Origin: JAKPAM01 sp047605425
GTDB taxonomy: Bacteria > Pseudomonadota > Gammaproteobacteria > Burkholderiales > Burkholderiaceae_E
Assembly (NCBI GenBank): GCA_047605425.1
Contig: JASGFT010000001.1
Location: forward strand, 1-64,000
DNA length: 64,000 bases
Direction: 5' to 3'
This document shows, in pieces, positions 33,733-42,689 of the stretch (its first letter is position 1; each line of letters opens with the position of its first letter). Position numbers and translations under genes: made by a program. The notes under the pieces were generated by a model. The model ran no database searches and was not told the origin of the DNA. It saw only the letters and a program-made list of their open reading frames with translations.

Positions 33733-34796
33733 CGGCCCGCCCCGCCACCGACGCGCGCCGCCCCGCGCGCGCCGTCGTGTTCGCTTACCACAGCGTCGGC
33801 GTACGCTGCCTGAAGGTGCTGCTGGCCGGCGGCGTCGACGTCGCGCTGGTCGTCACGCACGACGATGCTCCCGGCGAGAACATCTGGTTCGCCAGCGTGC
33901 GGCGGACCGCCGACAGCTACGGCATCCCCGTCGTCGTCGCCGACGACCCGAACAGCGAGGCCTTCCGGCAGCGCGTCGCGGCGCTGGCGCCCGATTTCCT
34001 GTTCTCGTTCTACTACCGGCAGATGCTCGGCGATCGGCTGCTGGCGATCGCGCCGCGCGGCGCGCTGAACCTGCACGGCTCGCTGCTGCCGAAGTACCGG
34101 GGCCGCGTGCCGGTCAACTGGGCCGTCCTGCACGGCGAGACCCGTACCGGCGCGACGCTGCACTACATGGTGGGCAAGCCCGACGCCGGCGACATCGTCG
34201 CGCAGTCCGACGTGCCGATCCTGCCCGACGACACCGCCGGCGAGGTCTTCGACAAGGTGCTCGTGGCCGCCGAGCTGACGCTGTGGCGCGCGCTGCCCGG
34301 CCTGCTCGACGGCACGGCGCCGCGCGTGCCGCAGGACCTGTCGGCCGGCAGCTACTTCGGCGGCCGCAAGCCCGAGGACGGCCGCATCGACTGGACGCGG
34401 CCGGCGCAGCGGATCCACGACCTGGTCCGCGCCGTCGCGCCGCCTTACCCGGGCGCCTGGTCGGACATCGACGGCACGCGGCTGCACGTGCTCGAATCTC
34501 GCCGCCTGCCCGCCGCGGACGCCGTGACGCCGGACGCCCCGATGCTGCGCGTCGACGGCGACCGGCTGATCGCTCGCTGCGGCGACGGGCGCGAGCTGTG
34601 GCTGCGGCGCGCGCGGATCGACACCGATCCCGACACCGATCCCGACACCGGTCGCGATGACGGCGCCGACAGCGGCGCCCCCCGCGATGGCGACGGCGCG
34701 CCCGCGACGACGGCTGGGATCTCTTCCGGCGGCCTCGCGATCACCGATCCCGCGGCCATCGCCCGCCACCTCGGCCTGCCTCGCGCGCTGACTTAG
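33729..34796 (+). CDS. arnA: UDP-Ara4N formyltransferase (ArnA N-terminal half as separate gene)
   Basis: A 355-aa formyltransferase matching the N-terminal half of enteric ArnA. GALNLHGSLLPKYRGRVPVNW holds the catalytic Asn and His, KPDAGDIVAQ the Asp. It formylates UDP-Ara4N with 10-formyltetrahydrofolate. The C-terminal part has an unusual acidic low-complexity insert (DTDPDTDPDTGRDDGADSG) near residues 297-317, encoded by a 12-base repeat. The ATG at 33729 overlaps arnC. The decarboxylase half is a separate gene 76 bases on. Confidence 0.9.
   Translation: MTARPATDARRPARAVVFAYHSVGVRCLKVLLAGGVDVALVVTHDDAPGENIWFASVRRTADSYGIPVVVADDPNSEAFRQRVAALAPDFLFSFYYRQMLGDRLLAIAPRGALNLHGSLLPKYRGRVPVNWAVLHGETRTGATLHYMVGKPDAGDIVAQSDVPILPDDTAGEVFDKVLVAAELTLWRALPGLLDGTAPRVPQDLSAGSYFGGRKPEDGRIDWTRPAQRIHDLVRAVAPPYPGAWSDIDGTRLHVLESRRLPAADAVTPDAPMLRVDGDRLIARCGDGRELWLRRARIDTDPDTDPDTGRDDGADSGAPRDGDGAPATTAGISSGGLAITDPAAIARHLGLPRALT
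34619..34654. repeat. 12-bp tandem repeat within arnA (formyltransferase)
   Basis: The unit cgacaccgatcc occurs twice, followed by a third diverged copy. It keeps the frame and encodes alternating Asp-Thr-Asp-Pro. Confidence 0.8.
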
Positions 34797-34872
34797 CGCC
34801 GTACACCCGACACGCCCCGATCGAGGCTGGACCGGCCCACCTCCACGCGCTCTCAACACGGACCCCGCTTTC

Positions 34873-35913
34873 ATGAAAAAGGTTCTCATCCTCGGCGTCA
34901 ACGGCTTCATCGGCCACCACCTGTCGAACCGGATCCTGCAATCGACCGACTGGCAGGTCTACGGCATGGACATGGCCTCGGACCGCGTCGACCCGCTGCT
35001 CGCCGATCCGCGCTTCAACTTCTTCGATGGCGATATCACGATCAATCGCGAGTGGATCGAATACCACGTGAAAAAGTGCGACGTCGTGCTGCCGCTGGTG
35101 GCGATCGCGACGCCGGCGACCTACGTGCAGCAGCCGCTGAAAGTCTTCGAGCTGGACTTCGAGGCCAACCTGCCGATCGTGCGGGCCTGCGTGCGCTACG
35201 GCAAGCGGCTGGTCTTCCCGTCGACGTCCGAGGTCTACGGCATGTCGCGCGACGCGCAGTTCGACCCCGACACCTCCGAGCTCGTGCTCGGCCCGATCAA
35301 CAAGCCGCGCTGGATCTATTCGTGCGCCAAGCAGTTGATGGACCGCGTGATCTGGGGCTATGGCATGGAAGGGCTGGACTTCACGCTGTTCCGCCCGTTC
35401 AACTGGATCGGCGCCGGCCTCGATTCGATCAACACGCCGAAGGAAGGCAGCTCGCGCGTGGTCACGCAGTTCTTCGGGCACATCGTCCGCGGCGAGCCGA
35501 TCCAGCTCGTCGACGGCGGCGCGCAGCGGCGTTCGTTCACCTACATCAGCGACGGCATCGACGCGCTGATGCGCATCATCGACAACCCCGGCGGCGTGGC
35601 CAGCGGCAAGATCTACAATATCGGCAACCCCGGCAACGATCTGTCGGTGCGCGAGCTGGCCGAGCGCATGCTGCAGATCGCCGCCGAATACCCCGAATAC
35701 CGCGACTCGGCCGCGGGCACGCGGCTGGTCGACACCACGTCGGGCGCCTACTACGGCAACGGCTACCAGGACGTCACGCACCGCGTGCCCAAGATCGACA
35801 ACACCCGCGCCGAGTTGGGCTGGGAGCCGAAAGTGGCGTTCGACGATGCGCTGCGCCGGATCTTCGACGCCTACCGTGGCCAGATCAAGGCGGCCCGCGC
35901 GCTGATGGACTGA
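34873..35913 (+). CDS. arnA: UDP-glucuronic acid decarboxylase (ArnA C-terminal half as separate gene)
   Basis: A 346-aa extended SDR. VLILGVNGFIGHHLS is the NAD-binding motif, PSTSEVYGM holds the catalytic Ser/Thr region, and WIYSCAKQLMDRVIWGYG holds Tyr-x-x-x-Lys. FRPFNWIGAGLDSI matches the ArnA dehydrogenase domain. It oxidises and decarboxylates UDP-glucuronate to UDP-4-keto-arabinose, the substrate of ArnB. In enterics this domain is fused to the formyltransferase; here it is free. arnD starts two bases after its stop. Confidence 0.93.
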   Translation: MKKVLILGVNGFIGHHLSNRILQSTDWQVYGMDMASDRVDPLLADPRFNFFDGDITINREWIEYHVKKCDVVLPLVAIATPATYVQQPLKVFELDFEANLPIVRACVRYGKRLVFPSTSEVYGMSRDAQFDPDTSELVLGPINKPRWIYSCAKQLMDRVIWGYGMEGLDFTLFRPFNWIGAGLDSINTPKEGSSRVVTQFFGHIVRGEPIQLVDGGAQRRSFTYISDGIDALMRIIDNPGGVASGKIYNIGNPGNDLSVRELAERMLQIAAEYPEYRDSAAGTRLVDTTSGAYYGNGYQDVTHRVPKIDNTRAELGWEPKVAFDDALRRIFDAYRGQIKAARALMD

Positions 35914-35915
35914 AG

Positions 35916-36917
35916 GTGGCCTCGAAGCACGACCGGCGATTGCTCGCGCTGAAGATCGACGTCGACACGCTGCGCGGCACGCTCGAGGGCGTGCCCCGGC
36001 TCGTCGACGCGATGCGTCGCCGCGACGCCGGCGGCACCTTCCTGTTCAGCCTCGGGCCCGACCATACCGGCTGGGCGCTCAAGCGCGCGCTGCGCCCCGG
36101 CTTCCTGTCCAAGGTGTCGCGCACCTCGGTCGTCGAGCACTACGGCGTCAGGACCCTGCTGTACGGGGTGCTGCTGCCCGGCCCCGACATCGGGCGCCGC
36201 GCGGCCGACGTGATGCGCGCGACCGCCGCGGCGGGCTTCGAATGCGGGATCCACGCCTGGGATCACGTCAAGTGGCACGACGGGGTGCGCGGCGCCGACG
36301 CCGCGTGGACGCAGCGCGAGTGGCAGGCGGCGTTCGATCGCTTCGTGCAGGTGTTCGGCTACCGGCCGCTGACGACCGGCGCGGCCGGCTGGCAGATCAA
36401 CGAGCACGCGGTCCGGCTGCAGCAGCGCAGCGGCATCCGCTACGCGTCCGACGGCCGCGGCCCGCATCCGTACCGGCTGCGGATCGACGGCCAGCCGTTC
36501 GGCCCGCCGCAGTACCCGACGACGCTGCCGACGCTCGACGAATTGATCGGACTGGACGGCCTGCATGACGGCAACGTGCACGAGCGCCTGCTGTCGCTGA
36601 CAGCGCGCGCGCTCGACGGCAACGGCGGCAACGGCGGCAACGGCGGCAACGACGGCGGCAACGACGGCGGCAACGGCAGCGGCCACGCCGACGACGCGGA
36701 GCCGCCGCCGCAGGTATTCACGCTGCATGCCGAGCTCGAAGGCCAGAAGCTGCTGCCGGTCTACGAACGCCTGCTCGACGGCTGGCGCGCGCAGGGCTGG
36801 ACGCTGTGCAGCCTCGGCGACGTCCACGCGCAATGGGGCGAGCGGCCGATGCCGGCGCAGCCCTTGCGCTGGGGCGAGGTGCCCGGACGCTCGGGCGAGC
36901 TGCTGGTGTCGACATGA
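35916..36917 (+). CDS. arnD: 4-deoxy-4-formamido-L-arabinose-phosphoundecaprenol deformylase (ArnD)
   Basis: A 333-aa polysaccharide-deacetylase-like enzyme. ALKIDVDTLRGTLEGVPRL carries the metal-binding Asp, HTGWALKRALRPGFLSKV and GIHAWDHVKWHD the His residues, and TTGAAGWQIN is typical. It removes the formyl group at the outer leaflet or at the membrane. A Gly/Asn tract (about residues 235-256), encoded by short tandem repeats, is inserted between RALDG and the C-terminal part EVFTLHAELEGQ-like. The GTG at 35916 has AAGG just upstream. Its stop overlaps the oxidase start. Confidence 0.9.
   Translation: MASKHDRRLLALKIDVDTLRGTLEGVPRLVDAMRRRDAGGTFLFSLGPDHTGWALKRALRPGFLSKVSRTSVVEHYGVRTLLYGVLLPGPDIGRRAADVMRATAAAGFECGIHAWDHVKWHDGVRGADAAWTQREWQAAFDRFVQVFGYRPLTTGAAGWQINEHAVRLQQRSGIRYASDGRGPHPYRLRIDGQPFGPPQYPTTLPTLDELIGLDGLHDGNVHERLLSLTARALDGNGGNGGNGGNDGGNDGGNGSGHADDAEPPPQVFTLHAELEGQKLLPVYERLLDGWRAQGWTLCSLGDVHAQWGERPMPAQPLRWGEVPGRSGELLVST
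36618..36680. repeat. Tandem repeat within arnD coding for a Gly/Asn tract
   Basis: The 9-base unit aacggcggc is repeated about four times, then a 12-base version (aacgacggcggc) twice. All units keep the reading frame. Confidence 0.88.
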
Positions 36918-38125
36918 GCGGGCCGCGCGTCACCGTCGTCGGCGCCGGCATCATCGGCACCTGCGTGGCCTACGAGCTGCAGCGCCGCGGCGCCGAGGTC
37001 ACGCTGATCGAGCGCGACGAACCGGGACGCGGCGCCAGCTACGGCAACTCCGGCGCGATCAGCGAAGGCTCGGTGATGCCGCTGGCGACGCCTTCGGTGA
37101 TCGCCAAGGCGCCGGCGATGCTGCTCGATCCGAACAGCCCGCTGCGCGTGCCGCTCGGCTACCTGTTCCGCGCGCTGCCGTGGCTGGCGCGGTTCGCCGC
37201 GGCGGCGCGGCCGGCCGAGATCGAACGGATCTCGCGCGCGCTGCACGCGCTGCACCGGCAGGCCGTCGAGCACCATCTGGCGCTGGCCGCCGACATCGGC
37301 GCGGCCGAGTTGGTCGTGCGGCGAGGCCACCTGCATCTATACCCGGACGCGCAGGCGCTGGCCGGCGACCAGGCGTCGTGGGAGCTGCGGCGGCGCTTCG
37401 GCATCGCCTTCGAACGGATCGACCGCGCCGGCATCGAAGCGCTCGAACCGGCGATCGCGCCGCGCTACCAGGTCGGCATGTTCCTGCCCGACCATGCGAT
37501 GGTCGTCAATCCGCTGCGCTACGTGCAGAAGCTGGCCGCGGCGTTCGAAAGCCGCGGCGGGCGGCTCGCGCGAGACGAGGTCCGCGCGCTGCGCCCGCAT
37601 CCGGACGGCGGCTGGCAGATCGACGCCGCCGCGCGGCGCGACGCGGACCACGTCGTGCTCGCGGCCGGGGTCTGGTCGGCGACGCTGCTGCGCCCGCTCG
37701 GCTTGTCCTACGCGCTCGAGAGCCAGCGCGGCTACCACACGATGTTCGTCGGCATGCCGGCGCCGATCTCGCGCACGGTCGTGCTGACCGACCACAAGAT
37801 CTTCGCGACGCCGATGGAAGAAGGCCTGCGCGCCGGCGGCATGGTCGACATCGCCGGCCTGCGCCGGCCGCCCGACATGCTGCGCGCCGCCCGGATCGCG
37901 AGTCTCGCGCGCGAGTCGGTGCTGGGCCTGGACGGTGCGCTCGAACGCGTCTGGATGGGGCACCGGCCGTGCTTTCCGGACACGCTGCCGCGCGTCGGCC
38001 AGGCTCCCGGCCTGCCGGGCTTATGGCTGGCGTTCGGCCATGGACACCTGGGACTGACGGATTCGGCGAATACCGCGCGGCAGATCGCCGACGAACTGCT
38101 CGCGCCGGCGCCGGAACGACGCTAA
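36914..38125 (+). CDS. FAD-dependent D-amino-acid dehydrogenase-like oxidoreductase (DadA family)
   Basis: A 403-aa flavoprotein of the DAO family. TVVGAGIIGTCVAYELQRRGAEVTLIERDEPGRGASYGNSGAIS is the FAD-binding start, with the GNSG typical of DadA-like proteins. The C-terminus has VWMGHRPCFPDTLPRVG and GHGHLGLTDS, also typical. It deaminates D-amino acids or oxidises related amines, passing electrons to the respiratory chain. The ATG at 36914 overlaps the arnD stop (ATGA), so it is translated with the arn genes. A role in the arn pathway is not known. Confidence 0.88.
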   Translation: MSGPRVTVVGAGIIGTCVAYELQRRGAEVTLIERDEPGRGASYGNSGAISEGSVMPLATPSVIAKAPAMLLDPNSPLRVPLGYLFRALPWLARFAAAARPAEIERISRALHALHRQAVEHHLALAADIGAAELVVRRGHLHLYPDAQALAGDQASWELRRRFGIAFERIDRAGIEALEPAIAPRYQVGMFLPDHAMVVNPLRYVQKLAAAFESRGGRLARDEVRALRPHPDGGWQIDAAARRDADHVVLAAGVWSATLLRPLGLSYALESQRGYHTMFVGMPAPISRTVVLTDHKIFATPMEEGLRAGGMVDIAGLRRPPDMLRAARIASLARESVLGLDGALERVWMGHRPCFPDTLPRVGQAPGLPGLWLAFGHGHLGLTDSANTARQIADELLAPAPERR

Positions 38126-38222
38126 GCGTCCGATCGACAACGACCGACGCCCGCCGCGGGCGGCCCATCAGGCACAATGCCGACGACAGTTGCGGGCGCA
38201 TCGCCGCACCCCGTTCGCGGCG

Positions 38223-38250
38223 GCCCCCCAGCCCCCCAGCCCCCAGCCCC
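38223..38250. repeat. C-rich short repeat upstream of parA
   Basis: Three to four imperfect copies of agcccccc lie just before the possible leader ORF (38251-38283) and the parA start. Non-coding, prone to slippage. Confidence 0.6.
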
Positions 38251-38279
38251 ATGTCTGACCGCCAGCCGGGACCGAGCAT

Positions 38280-39077
38280 ATGAAGCGAGTCGTTTTCAAC
38301 CAGAAGGGCGGCGTCGGCAAGTCGACGATCGCCGTCAACCTCGCCGCCATCGCGGCCGCGCGCGGCAAGCGCACGTTGCTGATCGACCTGGACGCGCAGT
38401 GCAACGCGACCCAGTACGTGCTCGGCGACGAACCGATCCTGCCTCGGCATTCGGTCGCCGAGTTCTTCGAGCAGAGCCTCGTCCATCGCTTCTCGAAGCT
38501 GAACGTCGACGACTTCGTGCGCGACACGCCGTGGTCCAACCTGGACCTGATGCCCGGCAGCCCGGCACTGGCCGACCTGCACACCAAGCTCGAATCGCGC
38601 TCGAAGTTCAAGACGCTGGGCAAGGCGCTCGACGACCTGTCGCGCTACGACGAGATCGTCATCGATACGCCGCCGGCGCTGAACTTCTATACGCGCTCGG
38701 CGCTGATCGCCGCCGAGGCCTGCCTGATCCCGTTCGACTGCGACGATTTCTCGCGCCAGGCGCTGTACAACCTGCTCGACGCGGTCGAGGAGATCCGCGA
38801 CGACCACAACGAGCGGCTGCGGGTCGAAGGCATCGTCGTCAACCAGTTCCAGCCGCGCGCGAGCCAGCCGTCGCGCATCGTCCAGGTGCTGATCGACGAG
38901 GGCCTGCCGGTGCTCGACACCCGGCTGTCGGCGTCGGTCAAGATCCGCGAATCGCACGACGTGTCCAAGCCGATGATCGCGTTCGCGCCCGGCCACAAGC
39001 TGACCGAGGAGTTCATCGCGCTGTACGACGAACTCGAGCGCAAAGCCGCGCGGCCGAAGAAATCCGGCAAGGGCTGA
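38280..39077 (+). CDS. ParA family ATPase
   Basis: A 265-aa deviant Walker-A ATPase. FNQKGGVGKSTIAVNLA is the signature, LLIDLDAQCNAT holds Walker A-prime, and EIVIDTPPA is Walker B. Such proteins position chromosomes, plasmids or large protein clusters. No ParB, parS or partner protein is seen nearby, so it is an orphan here. A 10-codon ORF (ATG at 38251) ends in a TGA that overlaps the parA ATG (ATGA), which could couple translation. The C-terminal tail is basic. Confidence 0.88.
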   Translation: MKRVVFNQKGGVGKSTIAVNLAAIAAARGKRTLLIDLDAQCNATQYVLGDEPILPRHSVAEFFEQSLVHRFSKLNVDDFVRDTPWSNLDLMPGSPALADLHTKLESRSKFKTLGKALDDLSRYDEIVIDTPPALNFYTRSALIAAEACLIPFDCDDFSRQALYNLLDAVEEIRDDHNERLRVEGIVVNQFQPRASQPSRIVQVLIDEGLPVLDTRLSASVKIRESHDVSKPMIAFAPGHKLTEEFIALYDELERKAARPKKSGKG

Positions 39078-39171
39078 AAACCCGAGCGCCCGGGCCGCGG
39101 AGCCCGGCAACCGGATGGCATGCTTATTGCCTCGTCGAGGTCCGGCACGACCGCGCAGCGCGCAAGAAAGC

Positions 39172-40197
39172 ATGTTCAAGCTCGAGGAATTCAGCGATAC
39201 CCTGCTGGAGCTCAATGTGCTCGCCCGACAAAGCGGCACCCGCGCTTATCAGCATCAGGCCCTGGCGCGGGTCCAGCGGATCCTGCCGTTCGATTTCGCG
39301 TGGTGGGGCATCATGTCGGCGCACGAGGACAGCTTCCGGCTGCATTCCTCGCATCTGTTCGAATTGCCGAGCGGCTACATCGACGTCTGGGAGCGCACGA
39401 AACGCGACGACAACGTCGCCAGGGCCGTCTGCAAGCGTCCGAGCCGGACGCTGTACTTCGACGATCACGAGCTGCGGTCGGCGCCCGGCCTGGCCGTGCT
39501 GACGGGCGCGCACGGCATCCACCAGGCGTTCTGCACGTCGGCGTACCTGCCGTCCGAATCGGCGTTCATCTTCCTTTCGCTGTATCGCGCGCGGCCCAGC
39601 CCCCGCTTCACGTCGGACGAGCTGCTGCTCAACCAGTACCTGATGCCGCACCTGTGCTCGTCCTGGTCGGCCAACCGCGAACACCAGATCGATCGGCTGC
39701 GGATCGAGGCGAGTTCTTCGCTCGATGCGGCCGTCGCGCTGGTCGACCGCGGCCACGAACTGCTGAACGTCGAACCCGATTTCCTGCCGCTGCTGCGGCT
39801 CGAGTGGCCGGACGATGACGGGGTGACGCTGCCCGCGCCGGTCATCGCCTGGCTGCGGGCGGGAGAGGCGTCGCTGAAGCTGCGGCGCATCGTCCTGCAT
39901 CGCCACGCGTTCGACGAGTTCCTGCTGATCGAAGCGCGCCGGCGCACCCGCGCCGACAGCCTGTCGCCGCGCGAGGCGGCGATCGCCGAGGCGTCCGGCG
40001 CCGGACTCAGCTACAAGGAGATCGCGCGACGCTTCGATTGCGCGCCGGCGACGATCCGCCATCACCTGCGCGTCATCTACGAGAAGCTGGACGTCGGCGA
40101 CAAGGCGACGATGATCGGCGCGCTCAACCGGCAAACGAGCCCGCTGCGTCGCGAAGACCTCGGAAACCGCCAGCATCGCCTGCGCCACGGCGCCTGA
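39172..40197 (+). CDS. LuxR family transcriptional regulator
   Basis: A 341-aa regulator. The N-terminal 250 residues form an unassigned sensor-like part. The C-terminus has the LuxR/GerE helix-turn-helix: LSPREAAIAEASGAGLSYKEIARRFDCAPATIRHHLRVIYEKLDVGDKATMIGAL. It sits 319 bases upstream of urtA on the same strand and may control the urea genes, though this is only position. The ATG at 39172 is preceded by AAGAAAG. There is no phosphoacceptor domain, so it is not a classic response regulator. Confidence 0.85.
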   Translation: MFKLEEFSDTLLELNVLARQSGTRAYQHQALARVQRILPFDFAWWGIMSAHEDSFRLHSSHLFELPSGYIDVWERTKRDDNVARAVCKRPSRTLYFDDHELRSAPGLAVLTGAHGIHQAFCTSAYLPSESAFIFLSLYRARPSPRFTSDELLLNQYLMPHLCSSWSANREHQIDRLRIEASSSLDAAVALVDRGHELLNVEPDFLPLLRLEWPDDDGVTLPAPVIAWLRAGEASLKLRRIVLHRHAFDEFLLIEARRRTRADSLSPREAAIAEASGAGLSYKEIARRFDCAPATIRHHLRVIYEKLDVGDKATMIGALNRQTSPLRREDLGNRQHRLRHGA

Positions 40198-40516
40198 ACC
40201 CGCGCCCGCCGGCCGCCGTCCCCGTCCCCGTCCCCCGTCCGCCGCCGGCAAAGTCCGTCCCTCTCGAAACATCCGATCGCCCCGGCACGGACGCCGCCGT
40301 CCGGGTGCGCCGTCGCGCGTCATCGCGCACCGCCATGGATCGTCACGCCACCGGCCGTCGCAGGCCGCGTCGATCAGCGCACCGCGACGGATCGCCGGCT
40401 CGTCCCCGCGACCCGCCCTCATCGTTCATCTGCACGATACGAGCGGCGCGGCGTATTCCCTAGACTCGATCCGGTCGTCCCCTCCTAACCCGACGCATCC
40501 ATCGACGAGGCTTCCG
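40198..40516. other. Intergenic region upstream of the urea operon
   Basis: 319 bases, very GC-rich with CCGTCC-type repeats at its start. No credible gene. No TGGCAC-N5-TTGC sigma-54 promoter is seen. A weak -10-like TAGACT occurs near 40463. The operon promoter should be here. Confidence 0.5.
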
Positions 40517-41794
40517 ATGATCGATTCCCAAGACCCGCGGCCACGACGCGCCGTGATCCGCGCCCGGCGCCTGGCCATCGCATGCGCGCTCGCATCGTCG
40601 GGCATCGGCGCGGCGCAGGCCGCCGACATCGTGGTCTGCACGGTCGACGATCTGTCGGGCGACTTCTCGATCATGGCGACGCCGAAGACTTATGGATACC
40701 AGCTCGCCGTCAAGGAGATCAACGACGCCGGCGGCGTCCTCGGCCGCAAGATCAAGCTGAGGACTTATGACGGCCAGTCCGAGGTCAAGCGCTACCAGGA
40801 ACTGGCGCAGAAATGCGTGTTCGACGACAAGGCCGACGTCGTGATGGCCGGCTACACCGGCGCCGAGCGCGAGGCCGCGCGGCGCGAGGTCGTGCGCAAC
40901 AAGGTCATCTACTGGCACAACAACCAGGGCGAAGGCGGCATCGCCGACCACTATTCGTTCTTCTCGGGCCCGACGCCCGAGCAGCAGGTGCTGCCGGCGC
41001 TGCAGTACATGATCAAGGCCTACGGCCCGAGGATGATCTTCATCGGCGCCGACTACAACTTCTGCCGCGCGATCGGGCAATGGACGCGGGTGGCCGCCGG
41101 CCTGTACGGCGGCCAGCTCGAGATGGACGAGTATTTCCCGTTCGGCGTCTCGCAATGGTCGTCGACGATCCAGAAGATCCAGAAGATCAAGCCCGACTTC
41201 CAGGTCCACTGCCTGGTCGGCGGCGAGCAGGTGCAGTTCTACCCGCAAGCGCAGGCGGCCGGACTGAAGACGCCGATGTGGTCGAACGTGACGATCGCCG
41301 ACGGGTACGAGCACAAGCGCTTCGCGCCGCCGTCGCTCGAAGGCATGGTCGTTCCGCCCGCCTACGTCGAGGACGTGCCGGGACCGAACAGCCGGGCGTT
41401 CGTCGAGAAGATCCGCAAGCTGTTCCCGAAGGTCGACTACGTCAACGAGCACGCCGCGTTCGGCTACGTCGCCGTCAAGGCGATGGCCGAGGCCTGGAAG
41501 AAGGCCGGCACCACCGAGACCGAGGCCGTCATCAAGGCGCTGGAGTCCGGCATCGAAGTGCCCGACGCGCCGGGCGGCAAGTGGATCCTGCGCGGCGACC
41601 AGCACCACGCGGCGATGCCCGCCTACCTGTTCGGCGTCCAGAAGGACCATTCGCTGAAACTGCTGACCGAGCTGCCGCTGACCGAGCCGGTGTTCCTGAA
41701 GGATCTCGGCGTGGACATGCGCAAGTCGGCGCCGAATCGCCAGTACCTGCCGAGCGACAACCCGGCCTGGCGGTCGATGCTCGGCGCTAAGTGA
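40517..41794 (+). CDS. urtA: Urea/amide ABC transporter substrate-binding protein (UrtA-like)
   Basis: A 425-aa periplasmic binding protein of the UrtA/FmdD type. It has a basic N-terminus and a hydrophobic core ending GAAQAAD. The mature part includes CTVDDLSGDFSIMATPKTYGYQLAVKEINDAGGVLGRKIKL and MIFIGADYNFCRAIGQW, with FEGMVV-like blocks. It captures urea or a short amide and delivers it to UrtBC. The four genes that follow are transport genes with UrtD and UrtE hallmarks, and urease genes come next, which supports urea. The ATG at 40517 is the first in frame after the promoter region. Confidence 0.88.
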   Translation: MIDSQDPRPRRAVIRARRLAIACALASSGIGAAQAADIVVCTVDDLSGDFSIMATPKTYGYQLAVKEINDAGGVLGRKIKLRTYDGQSEVKRYQELAQKCVFDDKADVVMAGYTGAEREAARREVVRNKVIYWHNNQGEGGIADHYSFFSGPTPEQQVLPALQYMIKAYGPRMIFIGADYNFCRAIGQWTRVAAGLYGGQLEMDEYFPFGVSQWSSTIQKIQKIKPDFQVHCLVGGEQVQFYPQAQAAGLKTPMWSNVTIADGYEHKRFAPPSLEGMVVPPAYVEDVPGPNSRAFVEKIRKLFPKVDYVNEHAAFGYVAVKAMAEAWKKAGTTETEAVIKALESGIEVPDAPGGKWILRGDQHHAAMPAYLFGVQKDHSLKLLTELPLTEPVFLKDLGVDMRKSAPNRQYLPSDNPAWRSMLGAK

Positions 41795-41807
41795 CGGCGC
41801 GCCGACG

Positions 41808-42689
41808 ATGATCGCCTTCCTCTATCAGTACTTCGACAACATCGGCTTCCTGATCCTCGCCGCGGTCGGACTGATCGTCATCTACGGGATGATGGGCGTG
41901 ATCAACATGGCGCACGGCGAACTGATGATGATCGGCGCCTACCTCACGTCGTTCACTTATCACGCCGGCGCGCCGTCGGCAGTCGCGATCGCCTTCGGCG
42001 GCCTCGGCGCGATGGGGGTCGGCGTGCTGCTCGAGCGCTTCGTCATCCGCCGCTTCTACAACCAGTTGCTGTCCTCGCTGGTCGTCACCTGGGGGCTCAG
42101 CATCGTCATCAGCCAGGGCTTCCTGCTGCTGTTCGGTCCCAGCGCGATGAACCTGCCGACGCCGTTCGGCAACCTGCCGATCGGCGAGCAGACCTTCGGC
42201 ATCTACCGGATCGTGATGTTCGCGGTCGCGGTCGCGCTGGTCGCCGCGGTCTGGTACGTGCTGCGTTTCACCTCGTTCGGCGTGCTGGCGCGCGCCACGA
42301 TGGAGAACCCCGGCATGACCGAGGCCCTCGGCGTCTCGACGCAGACGATCTACGCGGCCACCTTCGGCGGCGGCGCGCTGCTGGCCGGCATCGCCGGCGG
42401 CATGTTCGCGCTGACCGCGACGATCTCGCCGTTCTTCGGCAGCAACTACACACCGCTGGCGTTCATCACGATCGTCGTCGGCGGCGCCGCCAACCCGATC
42501 TCGGGCCTCGTCTCCAGCGTGCTGGCGCTGGCCGGCGTGCAGACGGTCGCCAATGCGTTGTTCTCGGTCTACACCGGCTACATCGCCATGTTCGCCGCCG
42601 CGGTCATCGTGCTGATCGCGCTGCCCAGGGGGATCTCCGACTACCTGGAACGACGCCGCCTGCAGGCGCTGCGCGATCGACGCTCATGA
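41808..42689 (+). CDS. urtB: Urea ABC transporter permease UrtB
   Basis: A 293-aa membrane protein with about eight helices. VGLIVIYGMMGVINMAHGELMMIGAYLTSF is the LivH/UrtB start, and ENPGMTEALGVSTQTIYAATFGGGALLAGIAGGMFA the EAA-like loop. It lacks the long N-terminal periplasmic domain that some UrtB proteins carry. Its stop overlaps the urtC ATG by four bases. Confidence 0.92.
   Translation: MIAFLYQYFDNIGFLILAAVGLIVIYGMMGVINMAHGELMMIGAYLTSFTYHAGAPSAVAIAFGGLGAMGVGVLLERFVIRRFYNQLLSSLVVTWGLSIVISQGFLLLFGPSAMNLPTPFGNLPIGEQTFGIYRIVMFAVAVALVAAVWYVLRFTSFGVLARATMENPGMTEALGVSTQTIYAATFGGGALLAGIAGGMFALTATISPFFGSNYTPLAFITIVVGGAANPISGLVSSVLALAGVQTVANALFSVYTGYIAMFAAAVIVLIALPRGISDYLERRRLQALRDRRS

Noticed and set aside
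40198..40516. Sigma-54 (NtrC-type) promoter for the urea operon
   Set aside because: No TGGCAC-N5-TTGC match was found on the plus strand.
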